Assembly (NCBI GenBank): GCA_021825805.1 | Contig: JAKAGF010000002.1 | Span: forward strand, 1 to 33,771 | Origin: Nitrospirota bacterium | GTDB lineage: Bacteria > Nitrospirota > Thermodesulfovibrionia > Thermodesulfovibrionales > UBA6898 | Length of the DNA stretch: 33,771 nt | Reading direction: 5' to 3' | In this document: one piece after another, positions 1 through 9,844 of the stretch | Numbering within the stretch: the first letter of the stretch is position 1 | How the letters are laid out: each line of letters opens with the position of its first letter | Program-made: the position numbers and the translations under genes | The notes under the pieces: generated by a model | Seen by the model: the letters and a program-made list of their open reading frames with translations, nothing else | Database searches by the model: none | What the model was told of the DNA's origin: nothing

Positions 1-22
1 CCGTTTGTGTCATCATTATTTC

Positions 23-88
23 ACCTCGTTGGTGATATGTTTTTGCGTCTATTCAACCTTAAACTTATCACATTAACGAGGTTTTTTT
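23..88 (+). terminator. possible rho-independent terminator of an upstream gene
   Basis: Inverted repeat ACCTCGTT-G-GTGATA (23-37) / TATCAC-ATT-AACGAGGT (66-82) followed directly by a T7 run (82-88); the loop is rather long (28 nt). Confidence 0.55.
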
Positions 89-136
89 ATCATCTCTTTT
101 TTTCTAATCGCGGATTTAGGGACGGCAAAGTTTCCC

Positions 137-166
137 TTGACCTTTTCTCTGCCGACTACATAGAAT
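137..166 (+). promoter_or_regulatory. sigma70-like promoter of the arsR-family gene
   Basis: TTGACC (137-142), 18 bp spacer, TAGAAT (161-166); ATG lies 8 nt after the -10 box. Confidence 0.5.
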
Positions 167-173
167 AGATACA

Positions 174-506
174 ATGAAACAGAACAGGACGCTTTTCGAG
201 CTGCAGTCCGAGGTGTGCAAGACCCTCGCCAGCGCCAAACGGCTCGAAATCATCAATGCCCTCAAAGAAGGCGAAAAGACGGTGGGCGAACTGGTTGAAA
301 TCCTCGGGGTCCCCAAGGCGAACGTCTCCCAGCACTTGGCGGTGATGAGGCATAAGGGGATCCTCTTTGCGCGGCGTGACGGCGTCAACATCTATTACCG
401 TATCGCAAACGTAAAGGTCATCCAGGCCTGCACGCTGATGCGGGAAGTCCTGACCGAACAGATGAAGGAGAGTTCGAAGCTCATCGATATTGTCTCAGGA
501 ACCTGA
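174..506 (+). CDS. ArsR/SmtB-family winged-helix transcriptional regulator
   Basis: 110 aa; LASAKRLEIINALKEGEKTVGELVEILGVPKANVSQHLAVMRHKGILFARRDGVNIYYRI is a typical ArsR HTH and wing. Confidence 0.9.
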   Translation: MKQNRTLFELQSEVCKTLASAKRLEIINALKEGEKTVGELVEILGVPKANVSQHLAVMRHKGILFARRDGVNIYYRIANVKVIQACTLMREVLTEQMKESSKLIDIVSGT

Positions 507-551
507 TTTTTCCCGCTGTTCCGCCTATCCCGCCGAGCAAGGAGGTAATCG

Positions 552-1598
552 ATGGACATCAAACTGACCAGTCTCTCAAGTTGCGCCGGCTGAGCGGCAA
601 AATTCAGTCCTTCGGACCTGTCCCACGTGCTGGGGCAGCTGCCCCCCATAACTGATCCCAATGTCCTCGTCGGATATTCCAATTCGGACGATGCGGGCGT
701 CTATCGGCTGACGGACGAGCTCGCGGTCGTATTGACAGCCGACTTCTTCACCCCCATTGTCGACGACCCCTACTGGTTCGGCGCCATCGCAGCAGCCAAC
801 TCTCTTTCAGACATCTACGCCATGGGGGCAAAACCCATGACAGCCCTCAATATCGCCCTGTTCCCCAGCCAGCCCGAGTTTTTCCCTGTTCTCAAACGCA
901 TCATGCAGGGCGGCATCGACAAGATGACCGAGGCGGGCGTCCCGATCATCGGCGGCCATACGATCAGGGACAAAGAGCCTAAATTCGGCTTCTCCGTCAT
1001 GGGGACCGTCCATCCCGGCCGGATACTCGACAACACGAAAGCGCAGCCCGGCGACTCTATCATCCTTACCAAGAAGATCGGCACCGGCATCATCTCGACC
1101 GGGATCAAGGCGGGCATGTGCAGCGATGCGGTGATAGATGAGTTCACCCGGTCCATGGCCGCCCTGAACCGGCGGGCGAGCGAGATCATGCTGGAGAAGG
1201 GCGTCAGCACGGCTACGGACGTCACGGGCTTCGGCCTCCTCGGCCACCTCGGCGAGGTCCTCGCCGCCAGCGGGAGGCTTGCGCGGGTTTATGCCGGACG
1301 AGTGCCCCTTTTTGACGAGGCGGTCCGTCTGGCCGAACTCAACAGGGTCCCCGGCGGCACTATCGCCAACTTAAAGAGCTTCAATCCGCAGATACGATGG
1401 GCTGCTGGCATCACCGACGCCGCGAGGCTCCTGCTCAACGACGCGCAGACCTCGGGCGGACTGCTCATCTTCGTGCCCGACGACAAGAGGGCGTCGCTCA
1501 TCGCCGGTCTTGAAAAAGAGGGTCTGCTTGCCTCATACATAGGGGATGTCCTCGATGACGGCGCGCGGGACGGGATCAGGATATTCGTCGAAAAGTAG
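552..1598 (+). CDS. selD: selenide, water dikinase (selenophosphate synthetase), Sec-containing with in-frame TGA at 591-593
   Basis: ATG at 552 after AGGAGG; reads MDIKLTSLSSCAG-U-AAKFSPSDLSHVLGQLPPITDPNVLVGYSNSDDAGVYRL... in frame with the 627..1598 ORF. The C-x-x-U/C region is the catalytic N-terminal loop of SelD. Confidence 0.93.
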
Positions 1599-1734
1599 CT
1601 CGCCTCATCTTCGTTCGCGCCGCGGCGTCCCCGCCACACCGCGGGCAGTGTTCTCCGGCACGGCCTATTTCCCTTTCCTTTTGCGGGGCAAGCATTTATA
1701 ATATTTTTTAGCTCTTTCGGAGCGTTACAGACTG

Positions 1735-2130
1735 ATGTTAGTCGGCTATAATACCAATATCCCCTATAAGGGCAAACTCTACCATGTCCAGACAGAGGAC
1801 AACGGCCTCAAGAACCCGGTTGTTATCACCCTTCTCTACTTCAAGGGGACCATCCTCGCTGCCAAGAAAATGAGCTACGCCCACCTCGCCTCAGACGCCG
1901 ACTACAAGCAACAGGTGAGGGAACTCATGAAGGAGCAGCACAAGAGCATGATGAAGGAGCTGATCCAGGGGAAGCATACCGGGCAGGTGGAGGAGGAAAA
2001 GCCCGGGGAACCGCAGGCTGCGGCACAGGAAACAGGCGGACAGGAGCAGGAGGAGACAACCGTCAAGGGCCGGATTTCGAAGAGCCTCGACGACGTCCTC
2101 CTTGACTATATCCTCAAACGGGGCGAATAG
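1735..2130 (+). CDS. conserved hypothetical protein
   Basis: 131 aa ORF directly upstream of ftsE and co-directional; no recognised domain. Confidence 0.6.
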   Translation: MLVGYNTNIPYKGKLYHVQTEDNGLKNPVVITLLYFKGTILAAKKMSYAHLASDADYKQQVRELMKEQHKSMMKELIQGKHTGQVEEEKPGEPQAAAQETGGQEQEETTVKGRISKSLDDVLLDYILKRGE

Positions 2131-2136
2131 AAGGCC

Positions 2137-2805
2137 ATGGACCTCATACAGTTCCAGAACGTAGGCAAAGACTACGACAACCAGACCGCTCTCAGGGACG
2201 TCACCCTGTCCGTGGGCAAGGGGGAGATGATATTCATCACCGGCCCCTCAGGCTCGGGAAAGACCACTCTTCTGAAACTCGTCTACCTCGCTGAAAAGCC
2301 CGACAGGGGCGCTATATATGTCGGAGACGTGGAGACGGAAACGCTCAGGGAATCCCAGATACCCCTGCTCCGGCGTACCATCGGCGTGGTCTTCCAGGAT
2401 TTCAGGCTCCTTGACAACAGGAACGTCTTCGAGAACATCGCCATAGCGCTGCGGATACGGGGCATCGCCGAAAAGGAGGTGAAGACAAAGGTCTTCGATA
2501 CCCTCAAGATGGTGAACCTCAGGCATAAGGCCGACGCCTATCCTCGGACCCTCTCCGGCGGGGAACAGCAGCGGGTGGTCATAGCGCGGGCGATCGTGGC
2601 CGACCCAACGGTGCTCCTTGCAGACGAGCCGACCGGCAATCTTGACCCAGGCACCGCGGAAGGCGTGATGCGGACCTTCAAGGAGATCAATGCGCGGGGG
2701 ACGACAGTGCTCATCGCCACGCACAACAGGGAACTCTACCGGAATACCGGGAGGCGGGTCTTCACCCTCGACTCCGGCAGTCTGGTCGGGGAGGTGCTCG
2801 GCTGA
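2137..2805 (+). CDS. ftsE: cell division ATP-binding protein FtsE
   Basis: Walker [14 protein letters not shown], signature [15 protein letters not shown], Walker [13 protein letters not shown]; followed by ftsX with 1-nt overlap (TGATG). Confidence 0.93.
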   Translation: MDLIQFQNVGKDYDNQTALRDVTLSVGKGEMIFITGPSGSGKTTLLKLVYLAEKPDRGAIYVGDVETETLRESQIPLLRRTIGVVFQDFRLLDNRNVFENIAIALRIRGIAEKEVKTKVFDTLKMVNLRHKADAYPRTLSGGEQQRVVIARAIVADPTVLLADEPTGNLDPGTAEGVMRTFKEINARGTTVLIATHNRELYRNTGRRVFTLDSGSLVGEVLG

Positions 2806-3680
2806 TGTCCCTTCCCTACAGCGTGACCCTTGCCCTGCAGAGCCTGACAAGGGAAAAGTGGATAAACCTGATCTCGGTCCTGACGATAGCCTCGGCCCTG
2901 CTTATCATCAGCATCGCCGCGTTTGTAGTCTATAACATCGACGCGGCGACACGGAGCCTGCCGGAACGGTTCTCCATGGTCCTGTATCTTGACGACGATA
3001 TCCAGAAAGACCGGATCGACGGCGTCATCACTGCGCTGCGCAGGAACAGCGCGGTGCGTTCGCTTCGATACATACCCAAAGAAGAGGCGCTCAGGGAACT
3101 CAAGTCCGTCCTGAAGAACTCCACCTATGTCTTCGAAGGCCTTGACGAAAACCCTCTCCCCGATACCCTTGAACTGAAGCTCAGGAAAGAGGCGATCGGG
3201 CCTGAGGCTGTCAGGAGGCTTTCGGACGAGGCGCTGAAGATCAAGGGTGTCAGGGAGGTGGACTACGGAGAAAAATTCCTCGCCGCCCTGCACAGCCTCA
3301 GGGCAGGGACCAAGACCGTCGGGATAGCGCTCATCGTCATCCTCTCCACGGGGATCATCTTCGTCTGTTACAGCACGGTGAAGATACTCTTTTACCGGAG
3401 GAAGGAGGAGATCGAGACCTTCAAGCTGCTCGGCGCGACCAGGGCGTTCATACGCGCGCCCTTTCTCATCGAAGGCGGCGCCATAGGCCTGGCTGGAGGC
3501 CTGATCAGCCTGTTCGGTATCTTTGCGTTCTATTATGCGATACTTCTCCGGCTGAGCGTCACCATGCCGGTCTTCAAGGCCGTGCTCTTTCCCTCCGGAC
3601 CCTTTCTCCTTCTGCCGGGGGTGGGTATTTTTCTCGGGGTCGCCGGCGCTGCCATCGCCCTGGGAAGGTTACGCTACTGA
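2805..3680 (+). CDS. ftsX: cell division permease FtsX
   Basis: 291 aa, N-terminal TM, extracytoplasmic domain, three C-terminal TMs (FtsX/MacB type); overlaps ftsE stop. Confidence 0.9.
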   Translation: MSLPYSVTLALQSLTREKWINLISVLTIASALLIISIAAFVVYNIDAATRSLPERFSMVLYLDDDIQKDRIDGVITALRRNSAVRSLRYIPKEEALRELKSVLKNSTYVFEGLDENPLPDTLELKLRKEAIGPEAVRRLSDEALKIKGVREVDYGEKFLAALHSLRAGTKTVGIALIVILSTGIIFVCYSTVKILFYRRKEEIETFKLLGATRAFIRAPFLIEGGAIGLAGGLISLFGIFAFYYAILLRLSVTMPVFKAVLFPSGPFLLLPGVGIFLGVAGAAIALGRLRY

Positions 3681-4810
3681 TGTTCGTTGCCGTTGCCTTT
3701 CTTCTGCTCTTCATACTGCCTGTCGCCGCACCCGCCGCCGGACCTGAGGAGGAATACAAGAGGCTTCAGGAACGTCTGCATGAGCACTCGCGGAAGCTGA
3801 GTGAGGCGCAGCGCCAGGAGTCCTCGATCCTCGGGGAGCTTGAGGACGTCAACAGGAAGATGGGAAAAATGGAGGCTGACCTCAGGAAACACCGCAAGAG
3901 TCTCTCACAGACCGAGGCGGAGATCGCCGCTCTCAACGCCGACATGACGGCGACCAAATTGTCGATCCAAAAACGGAAAGAATGGATGAAGCGCAAGCTG
4001 CGGGCGATGCACAGGTTCGGCTTTTCAGGGGACACGGTCATTCTGCTGCTGAGCGCGGCTGATATGTCACAGATGATGCGTGTATGGAAATACCTCGAAA
4101 GCATCTCTGTCTATGAACACGGCGTCCTGACAACCTACAACAACAATCTCCGGATGCTTCATGAAAAGGATGAAAAACTGAAGGTCCTGTTCGCACAGTT
4201 GAAAACAACAGCTGAAAAGATCAAGGACAAGGAGAACGAACTCGGCCGCCAGAGGAAGTCGAAAGAGACGCTCCTCTCCTCTGTCAGGACCGAGAAGGCA
4301 TCGCATCAGAAGATGATCAGCGAATTGCGGGAGGCCTCGCGAAGACTCCTCGACATCATCAGGGAGTCCTCAAAGACGGACACCTATGCAGGGACCGGCT
4401 TCCCCCGCCTCAAGGGAAGGCTCCTCTGGCCGGTTGACGGGAGGATCGCCGTCCCGTATGGCGCCCAGAAGGACCAGCAGTTTGAGACCCCGGTGTTCAG
4501 AAACGGCGTGCACATACAAACCTCCTCCAACTCCGACGCCCGCTCGGTCTATGAGGGCAGGGTGATCTTTGCCGAATGGTTCAAGGGGTTCGGACAGCTG
4601 ATCATCATCAACCACGGCGACGGCTATCATACCCTGTACGGAAATCTTTCCGAGATTTTTTCCCGGGTCGGGGATATAATAAAAGAAAACCAGGTGATCG
4701 GGAGGGTCGGCACGTCCGGCGTGCTCAGCGGGCCGGGGCTGTACTTCGAAGTGCGTTACAAAGGCAAACCACTCGATCCCACGCAGTGGCTGCGCCACAA
4801 ACGGAAATGA
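3680..4810 (+). CDS. EnvC-like murein hydrolase activator, coiled coil plus M23/LytM domain
   Basis: Signal peptide, long coiled coil, C-terminal LytM-like HGDGYHTLYGNLSEIFSRVGDIIKENQVIGRVGTSGVLSGPGLYFEVRYKGKPLDPTQWL; overlaps ftsX by 1 nt. Confidence 0.9.
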   Translation: MFVAVAFLLLFILPVAAPAAGPEEEYKRLQERLHEHSRKLSEAQRQESSILGELEDVNRKMGKMEADLRKHRKSLSQTEAEIAALNADMTATKLSIQKRKEWMKRKLRAMHRFGFSGDTVILLLSAADMSQMMRVWKYLESISVYEHGVLTTYNNNLRMLHEKDEKLKVLFAQLKTTAEKIKDKENELGRQRKSKETLLSSVRTEKASHQKMISELREASRRLLDIIRESSKTDTYAGTGFPRLKGRLLWPVDGRIAVPYGAQKDQQFETPVFRNGVHIQTSSNSDARSVYEGRVIFAEWFKGFGQLIIINHGDGYHTLYGNLSEIFSRVGDIIKENQVIGRVGTSGVLSGPGLYFEVRYKGKPLDPTQWLRHKRK

Positions 4811-4828
4811 TGCAGGAGGTTTTTCCAG

Positions 4829-6118
4829 ATGAGAAGTAAGAAAGCGGCGTTGATCTTCGCGCTCGTTGTTGCGGTGGCTGCAATCGGCATCTCCATAGGG
4901 AGACTGTCCATTACCAGCGTCAGCGCTGCGGGGGAAGGGTATGAAGAGCTCAAGACCTTCACCGAGGTGCTCTCGATGGTCAGGAAGCACTATGTTGAGG
5001 AGGTCAAGCCCAAGGACCTGATCTACGGCGCCATCAAGGGCATGCTGAGCTCCCTTGACCCGCATTCAGCCTTTATGCCGCCCGAGGCGTACAAGGAAAT
5101 GCAGGTCGAGACAAAGGGCGAATTCGGCGGCCTCGGCATCCAGATAGGGATGAAGGACAAGGCGATCACCGTCATAGCTCCGATTGAGGACACGCCGGCG
5201 TACCGGGCGGGGATCAAGGCGGGCGACAAAATCATCAAGATAAACAAGGAATCCACCCAGGACATGACCCTGCAGGATGCTGTCTCCAAGATGAGGGGCG
5301 CACCCAAGACCCCGGTGACGATCAGCATCATGCGCGAGGGACTGGATGCCCCCCGGGACTTTACGATCGTCAGGGACATCATCAAGATCAAGAGCGTCAA
5401 GTCCAGGGTCCTTGACAACAAGATCGGCTATGTAAAGATCAGCCAGTTCCAGGAGATGACCTCGTCCGACCTTTCGGCTGCCATGAAAAAGCTCGAGGCC
5501 GAGAAGATCGGCTCGCTCATCCTCGATCTCAGGAACAACCCCGGCGGCCTGCTCAACAGCGCGATCGACGTATCCAGCCAGTTCCTGCCGAAGGGCAAGC
5601 TGGTCGTCTACACCAAGACGAGGTCAGGAGACAAGTCCGAGTTCTTCACCGAGGGAGACCACGCCTTCACCTTGCCCATGATCGTGCTGGTGAACCAGGG
5701 ATCGGCAAGCGCGTCGGAGATCGTTGCCGGGGCTCTCAAGGACTGGAACCGTGCCGTTATCCTCGGGGTGCAGACCTTCGGCAAGGGGTCCGTCCAGACG
5801 GTAATACCCCTTTCGGACGGCGCGGGCCTGAGGCTGACAACCGCGAAATACTATACACCCAAGGGCACATCCATACAAAACACGGGCATCACTCCGGACA
5901 TCGTGCTGAAGCTCGAGGCCAAAAACGGCGCAAAGGAGCATCCTGTATTGAGGGAGAAAGACCTCCAGCGCCACCTGCAGAACGAGCAGAACGAGCCAAA
6001 GCCCGAGGAAATGGAGACAGCTCCCCTCGAAGTGGATGAGAAGGATGATATACAGCTCCAGCGGGCGGTTGACATCCTCAAGACCTGGAATGTCTTCAAG
6101 GAAATTCCCAAGTCATGA
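4829..6118 (+). CDS. ctpA: S41-family carboxyl-terminal processing peptidase (CtpA/Prc-like)
   Basis: PDZ domain plus S41 core LILDLRNNPGGLL and NQGSASASEIVAGALKDWNRAVILGVQTFGKGSVQ. Confidence 0.93.
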   Translation: MRSKKAALIFALVVAVAAIGISIGRLSITSVSAAGEGYEELKTFTEVLSMVRKHYVEEVKPKDLIYGAIKGMLSSLDPHSAFMPPEAYKEMQVETKGEFGGLGIQIGMKDKAITVIAPIEDTPAYRAGIKAGDKIIKINKESTQDMTLQDAVSKMRGAPKTPVTISIMREGLDAPRDFTIVRDIIKIKSVKSRVLDNKIGYVKISQFQEMTSSDLSAAMKKLEAEKIGSLILDLRNNPGGLLNSAIDVSSQFLPKGKLVVYTKTRSGDKSEFFTEGDHAFTLPMIVLVNQGSASASEIVAGALKDWNRAVILGVQTFGKGSVQTVIPLSDGAGLRLTTAKYYTPKGTSIQNTGITPDIVLKLEAKNGAKEHPVLREKDLQRHLQNEQNEPKPEEMETAPLEVDEKDDIQLQRAVDILKTWNVFKEIPKS

Positions 6119-6173
6119 GTCATCCTGTTTGCGCATTGCGCATCGCCTGTTACGCGCTGCCTCCATCCGCCCG

Positions 6174-6851
6174 ATGTCGCGGGTAGTCTTTGATATAGAG
6201 ACAGCGGGGAAGGACTTCGATTCCCTTGATCCGGCTGTGCGGGAATATCTCCTCCGCTGGGCCGGATCCGACGACGAGAAGACAGAGGTGAAGGAAAGCC
6301 TGTCTTTCTATCCCCTCACCGCCGAGGTGATCACTATCGGCATGCTCAACCCTGACACCGGAAAGGGGGTCGTCTATTTCCAGAACAACGGCGACCCGGT
6401 ACTGCCGTTTGAGGACGAGGGGCTCACTTATGAGAGCGGGACGGAAAAGGAGATTATCTCGAAGTTCTGGGAGAAGGTCAGGGCCTACGACCAGTTTGTC
6501 ACCTTCAACGGCAGAGGCTTCGATTGTCCCTTCATTCTCGTCCGGTCGGCGGTGCACCGCCTGAAGCCGTCACGGGAACTCATGCCGAACCGTTACGGAG
6601 ACGCGCATATCGACCTGTTTGACCAGCTCACCTTCTTCGGCGCCTCAAGGAGAAAGTTCAGCCTCGATATGTGGTGCCGGACCTTCGGGATCAAGAGCCC
6701 CAAGGCGGAGGGCATCACCGGGCACGAGGTGAAGGACCTCTACAGGGCAGGGAGACACCTTGATATCGCGCGGTACTGCGCCGGCGACCTCAGGGCAACG
6801 GCGGAACTGCTGTCTGTCTGGGAGAAACACATGAAGGTCTCTCACCGGTAG
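6174..6851 (+). CDS. predicted 3'-5' exonuclease, RNase H-like (DEDD superfamily)
   Basis: MSRVVFDIETAGKD..., FVTFNGRGFDCPFI, DLFDQLTFFGASRRKFSLDMWCRTFGI and RYCAGDLRATAEL motifs; start at 6174 preferred over the upstream ATG at 6036 that overlaps ctpA. Confidence 0.8.
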   Translation: MSRVVFDIETAGKDFDSLDPAVREYLLRWAGSDDEKTEVKESLSFYPLTAEVITIGMLNPDTGKGVVYFQNNGDPVLPFEDEGLTYESGTEKEIISKFWEKVRAYDQFVTFNGRGFDCPFILVRSAVHRLKPSRELMPNRYGDAHIDLFDQLTFFGASRRKFSLDMWCRTFGIKSPKAEGITGHEVKDLYRAGRHLDIARYCAGDLRATAELLSVWEKHMKVSHR

Positions 6852-6870
6852 CGCGGCGGCAGTCCCGCGG

Positions 6871-7920
6871 TCAGGGCCCCCTCAGATAGTCGTTCACCAG
6901 TTCCACATCAAACCGTTCAGCCAGAAGAACGCTGCGTGCAAAGTTGAAGATCATGCCCCGGCCGGCGGCAGAAAAGTCCGGATAGAAGAGAGGGTTCGCC
7001 ACCACCGCTGCCCTGAAGGCAAAAAAGGGAGCGAGCACGGAGAGCAGTTCTTTATCCCCGGACAGCCTTATATACTCATCAAAGAAGAGCCTCAGGCCGG
7101 AGAGGTAGGCGCCCCTGACATCCCCGTGGTGTCTCACCGAAAAAAATATGTAATTGATGGCGAGGGCGACGACATCATCGGCAGGCTCTCCCCAGGGCCC
7201 CCGTGACCGGTCGAGAAGGATGAAATCATCGTCACCGGTGAACCAGATATTGCCAGGGTGAAAATCTCCGTGGATCTGGGCGAGGCGGTGGGTCTTCCGT
7301 TTCAGCCGCGCGCGCCAGTCGATGCAGAGCTTCTCGATATCAGCCATCGCCTCGTAGGACAGCGCGCCGTCGGGATACGTATCAAAGACGCCCATCAGAC
7401 ATTCGCCGTGGCCTATGGTATCACGCACCTTGCGCCAGTAGAGCGGCCGGGATTCTTTCTTTTCGGCGTGAATTTCGGCGAGGTACGACGCCATGGTCCT
7501 GATCCTGGTTATGTCTGAAGGACCGGGACTCTCCTTTCCGGAGAATTCCTCCAGGTCGTGGAAGTAGTCCCTGCCCTTCCCCCGTTCCATGAGAAGGTAA
7601 TACTCCCTGCCGCCGCCGATGGACCTGATCGTCCCGTTATCCATTTCAGCGAGAACGTCGATCGCCCTGACGTGGCGGGGAAGGTTTTTGTATTCATCGA
7701 GGTCCAGGAGAAAAACGGCGGCCCTGTCAGAGGAGTAGTCATGGCCCAGCCCTTCAGGGAAGAGCCCCTTCACCACGTATGCCGCAACGCCGGCAGGCGT
7801 CTTCACCTCCACGAGAAACCCGGCGCCCTGGACCCCTTCGCCGAGCTTTCTGATATCAACCGTCTGGGCGTCCCTGAACTTTTCCCTCAGATAGGCCTTC
7901 AGCGCCTTTTCATTGATCAT
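6871..7920 (-). CDS. aminoglycoside phosphotransferase (APH)/choline kinase-family protein
   Basis: HGDFHPGNIWF Brenner motif plus FILLDRSRGPWGEPADD; start at MINEKALK preferred. Confidence 0.85.
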   Translation of the reverse strand: MINEKALKAYLREKFRDAQTVDIRKLGEGVQGAGFLVEVKTPAGVAAYVVKGLFPEGLGHDYSSDRAAVFLLDLDEYKNLPRHVRAIDVLAEMDNGTIRSIGGGREYYLLMERGKGRDYFHDLEEFSGKESPGPSDITRIRTMASYLAEIHAEKKESRPLYWRKVRDTIGHGECLMGVFDTYPDGALSYEAMADIEKLCIDWRARLKRKTHRLAQIHGDFHPGNIWFTGDDDFILLDRSRGPWGEPADDVVALAINYIFFSVRHHGDVRGAYLSGLRLFFDEYIRLSGDKELLSVLAPFFAFRAAVVANPLFYPDFSAAGRGMIFNFARSVLLAERFDVELVNDYLRGP

Positions 7921-8132
7921 GACTACTACATATACCAAAAAATTCGCCCCATGACAAGGTATAGCCCTGCCGCTCACAGAGATGAAACGAATTTAATTAT
8001 AACGGCAGGCAGTTCGAATACCCTGATACCCGCCCTCCGGAAAAAAAAGGGCAAAAGACAGAGCGTCTTGACACAGGGACCAACTGGTGCTTTGCTATTA
8101 GAAAGACTCTAATATCATACTCGGAGGCATGG

Positions 8133-8312
8133 ATGAAGATCGAACTTGAAGGGACGCTTATCACGATGACGCCTGAGAACGACCGTGAGCGGCAGGAGTT
8201 GAATCAGCTCTGGACGATCATAATCGGCTGCGTTAATGAAGGGAAAAAACTGGCCCCGGTGGGACAGTACCTTCCCGGGATCAAGGAAACAGCGACATTC
8301 AACATAGAATAG
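8133..8312 (+). CDS. small conserved-looking hypothetical protein (59 aa), absent from the ORF track
   Basis: MKIELEGTLITMTPENDRERQELNQLWTIIIGCVNEGKKLAPVGQYLPGIKETATFNIE with RBS TCGGAGG; followed by a strong hairpin terminator. Confidence 0.65.
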   Translation: MKIELEGTLITMTPENDRERQELNQLWTIIIGCVNEGKKLAPVGQYLPGIKETATFNIE

Positions 8313-8328
8313 GGGAAAGTAACGCCAG

Positions 8329-8352
8329 GGCCCGGCGCCATCCGGGCCTTTT
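8329..8352 (+). terminator. rho-independent terminator
   Basis: GGCCCGG-CGCCAT-CCGGGCC followed by TTTTGTTT, just after the 59-aa ORF. Confidence 0.75.
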
Positions 8353-8373
8353 GTTTATAAACCGCTCCTCAAT

Positions 8374-9642
8374 CTATAGAAGCTCCGCGGCTCTCTCCGC
8401 CAGGGCCGAACGGGCGCCCTTTTTCAGATTCAGATAGCAGAAGTTCTCCTCCTGTATAAACTTGTTGATGAGGTAGGCGAGGCCGTTGGAGGCTGCATCC
8501 AGGAAGGGAGAATCGATCTGCTCCAGGTCCCCGGTGAATACCACCTTTGTCCCTTCGCCGCACCTGGTGATGATCGTCTTGACGTCAAGAGGCCGGAGGT
8601 TCTGAGCCTCGTCGATGATGAGATACCGCCGGGGGAGGCTCCTGCCCCTGATATAGGTAAGGGGCTCGATATGCACGATACCCGATTCGATAAGATATTC
8701 TGAACTCTTGTAATGTCCGTTCTTGTCATCCCCTGTTTCAGTCGGCGTTCCGACGATGACGTCGAGATTGTCATAGATGGGCTGCATCCAGGGGAGCAGC
8801 TTCTCCCGGATATCGCCGGGGAGATAGCCCAGGTCATTGCCGAGAGGGACCACGGGACGGCCCACCACAACCTGGTCATAACGCCGTACTGTCTCGGGCA
8901 CGACCCGGTGGTTTGCCTTGGAGCATAGATAGAGACCGGCGGCTATCGCAAGAAGCGTCTTGCCGGTGCCTGCCCGGCCGGTAAGCGCGACTACATCCAC
9001 CTGGTCGGCGAGGAGCGCGTCGATAGCGCACTCCTGCTCCACGTTCTTCGGGCCGATGCCGAGGATAAAACGCTGCCGCCTGATGAGCTGCATGCGGTCG
9101 TCTCCATAGACGCGGAAAATCTTGTCGCCTGTTTTCAGATACCGCACCGACCGTATCCCGTTGGGCGACTCCTCGCCCTCTGATACGTTCCCGTATTTTC
9201 TGAAGACCGTTGTCTTGTCCGTAAGATAGTCCTGCGTCGGAAGCCCAAGCGCGTCCGCCTTGATCCGCACGGAGGTATCCTTTGAGACAAGGATCACCGG
9301 CTTGACGGCCCTGCCCCCGTTTCGGGCCAGGGTTATGGCTGCAGAGATGATCCTGTTGTCATTCGACTCTTTCAGGAGTTTCACCTCCTGGTCCATCATG
9401 ACCTTCAGTGCCCCGCCGCTCGGCAGGGAGACCCCTGCGGAGAGGTTGCCGGCCTCCCTGAAGGAATCGATCAGGCGCAGCGCGTGGCGGGCGGAAAACG
9501 GGATCTCCCCGTTGCCCTTCTTGAGATTGTCCAATTCCTCGATCACGGTAATGGGAAGGACAATATCGTTATCCTGAAAATGGAGGACCGCCTCGGGGTC
9601 GTGGATGAGAACATTGGTATCAAGCACAAAGGTCTTTTTCAT
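8374..9642 (-). CDS. PhoH-family ATPase with N-terminal PIN domain
   Basis: PIN start MKKTFVLDTNVLIHDP; PhoH Walker A GRAGTGKTLLA, Walker B RRYLIIDEAQNLRP; start at MKKTF preferred over 9711. Confidence 0.92.
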   Translation of the reverse strand: MKKTFVLDTNVLIHDPEAVLHFQDNDIVLPITVIEELDNLKKGNGEIPFSARHALRLIDSFREAGNLSAGVSLPSGGALKVMMDQEVKLLKESNDNRIISAAITLARNGGRAVKPVILVSKDTSVRIKADALGLPTQDYLTDKTTVFRKYGNVSEGEESPNGIRSVRYLKTGDKIFRVYGDDRMQLIRRQRFILGIGPKNVEQECAIDALLADQVDVVALTGRAGTGKTLLAIAAGLYLCSKANHRVVPETVRRYDQVVVGRPVVPLGNDLGYLPGDIREKLLPWMQPIYDNLDVIVGTPTETGDDKNGHYKSSEYLIESGIVHIEPLTYIRGRSLPRRYLIIDEAQNLRPLDVKTIITRCGEGTKVVFTGDLEQIDSPFLDAASNGLAYLINKFIQEENFCYLNLKKGARSALAERAAELL

Positions 9643-9844
9643 CTGGCGCCTCACGGATGGATTTTGGTTATTATAGCAAAAACGCATCTTCTCCCTGTTC
9701 CTTACAATCAAAATGTCTTTTGAAATGTTTCACATACATATCAGCGAAGGCGCTGAAAATGTATGTCATGAAGGCACGGTGACCGACCTCCCGGAGACTT
9801 GCAGATTTTTGATTATAGTTTAGGATATACTTAATCAATAACCT

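Noticed and set aside
2248-2850. Long minus-strand ORF (200 aa) and similar ones at 807..1247, 2736..3293, 4370..5065
   Set aside because: They lie antisense to well-supported selD, ftsE, ftsX, envC-like and ctpA genes and have no recognisable domains; shadow ORFs of GC-rich genes.
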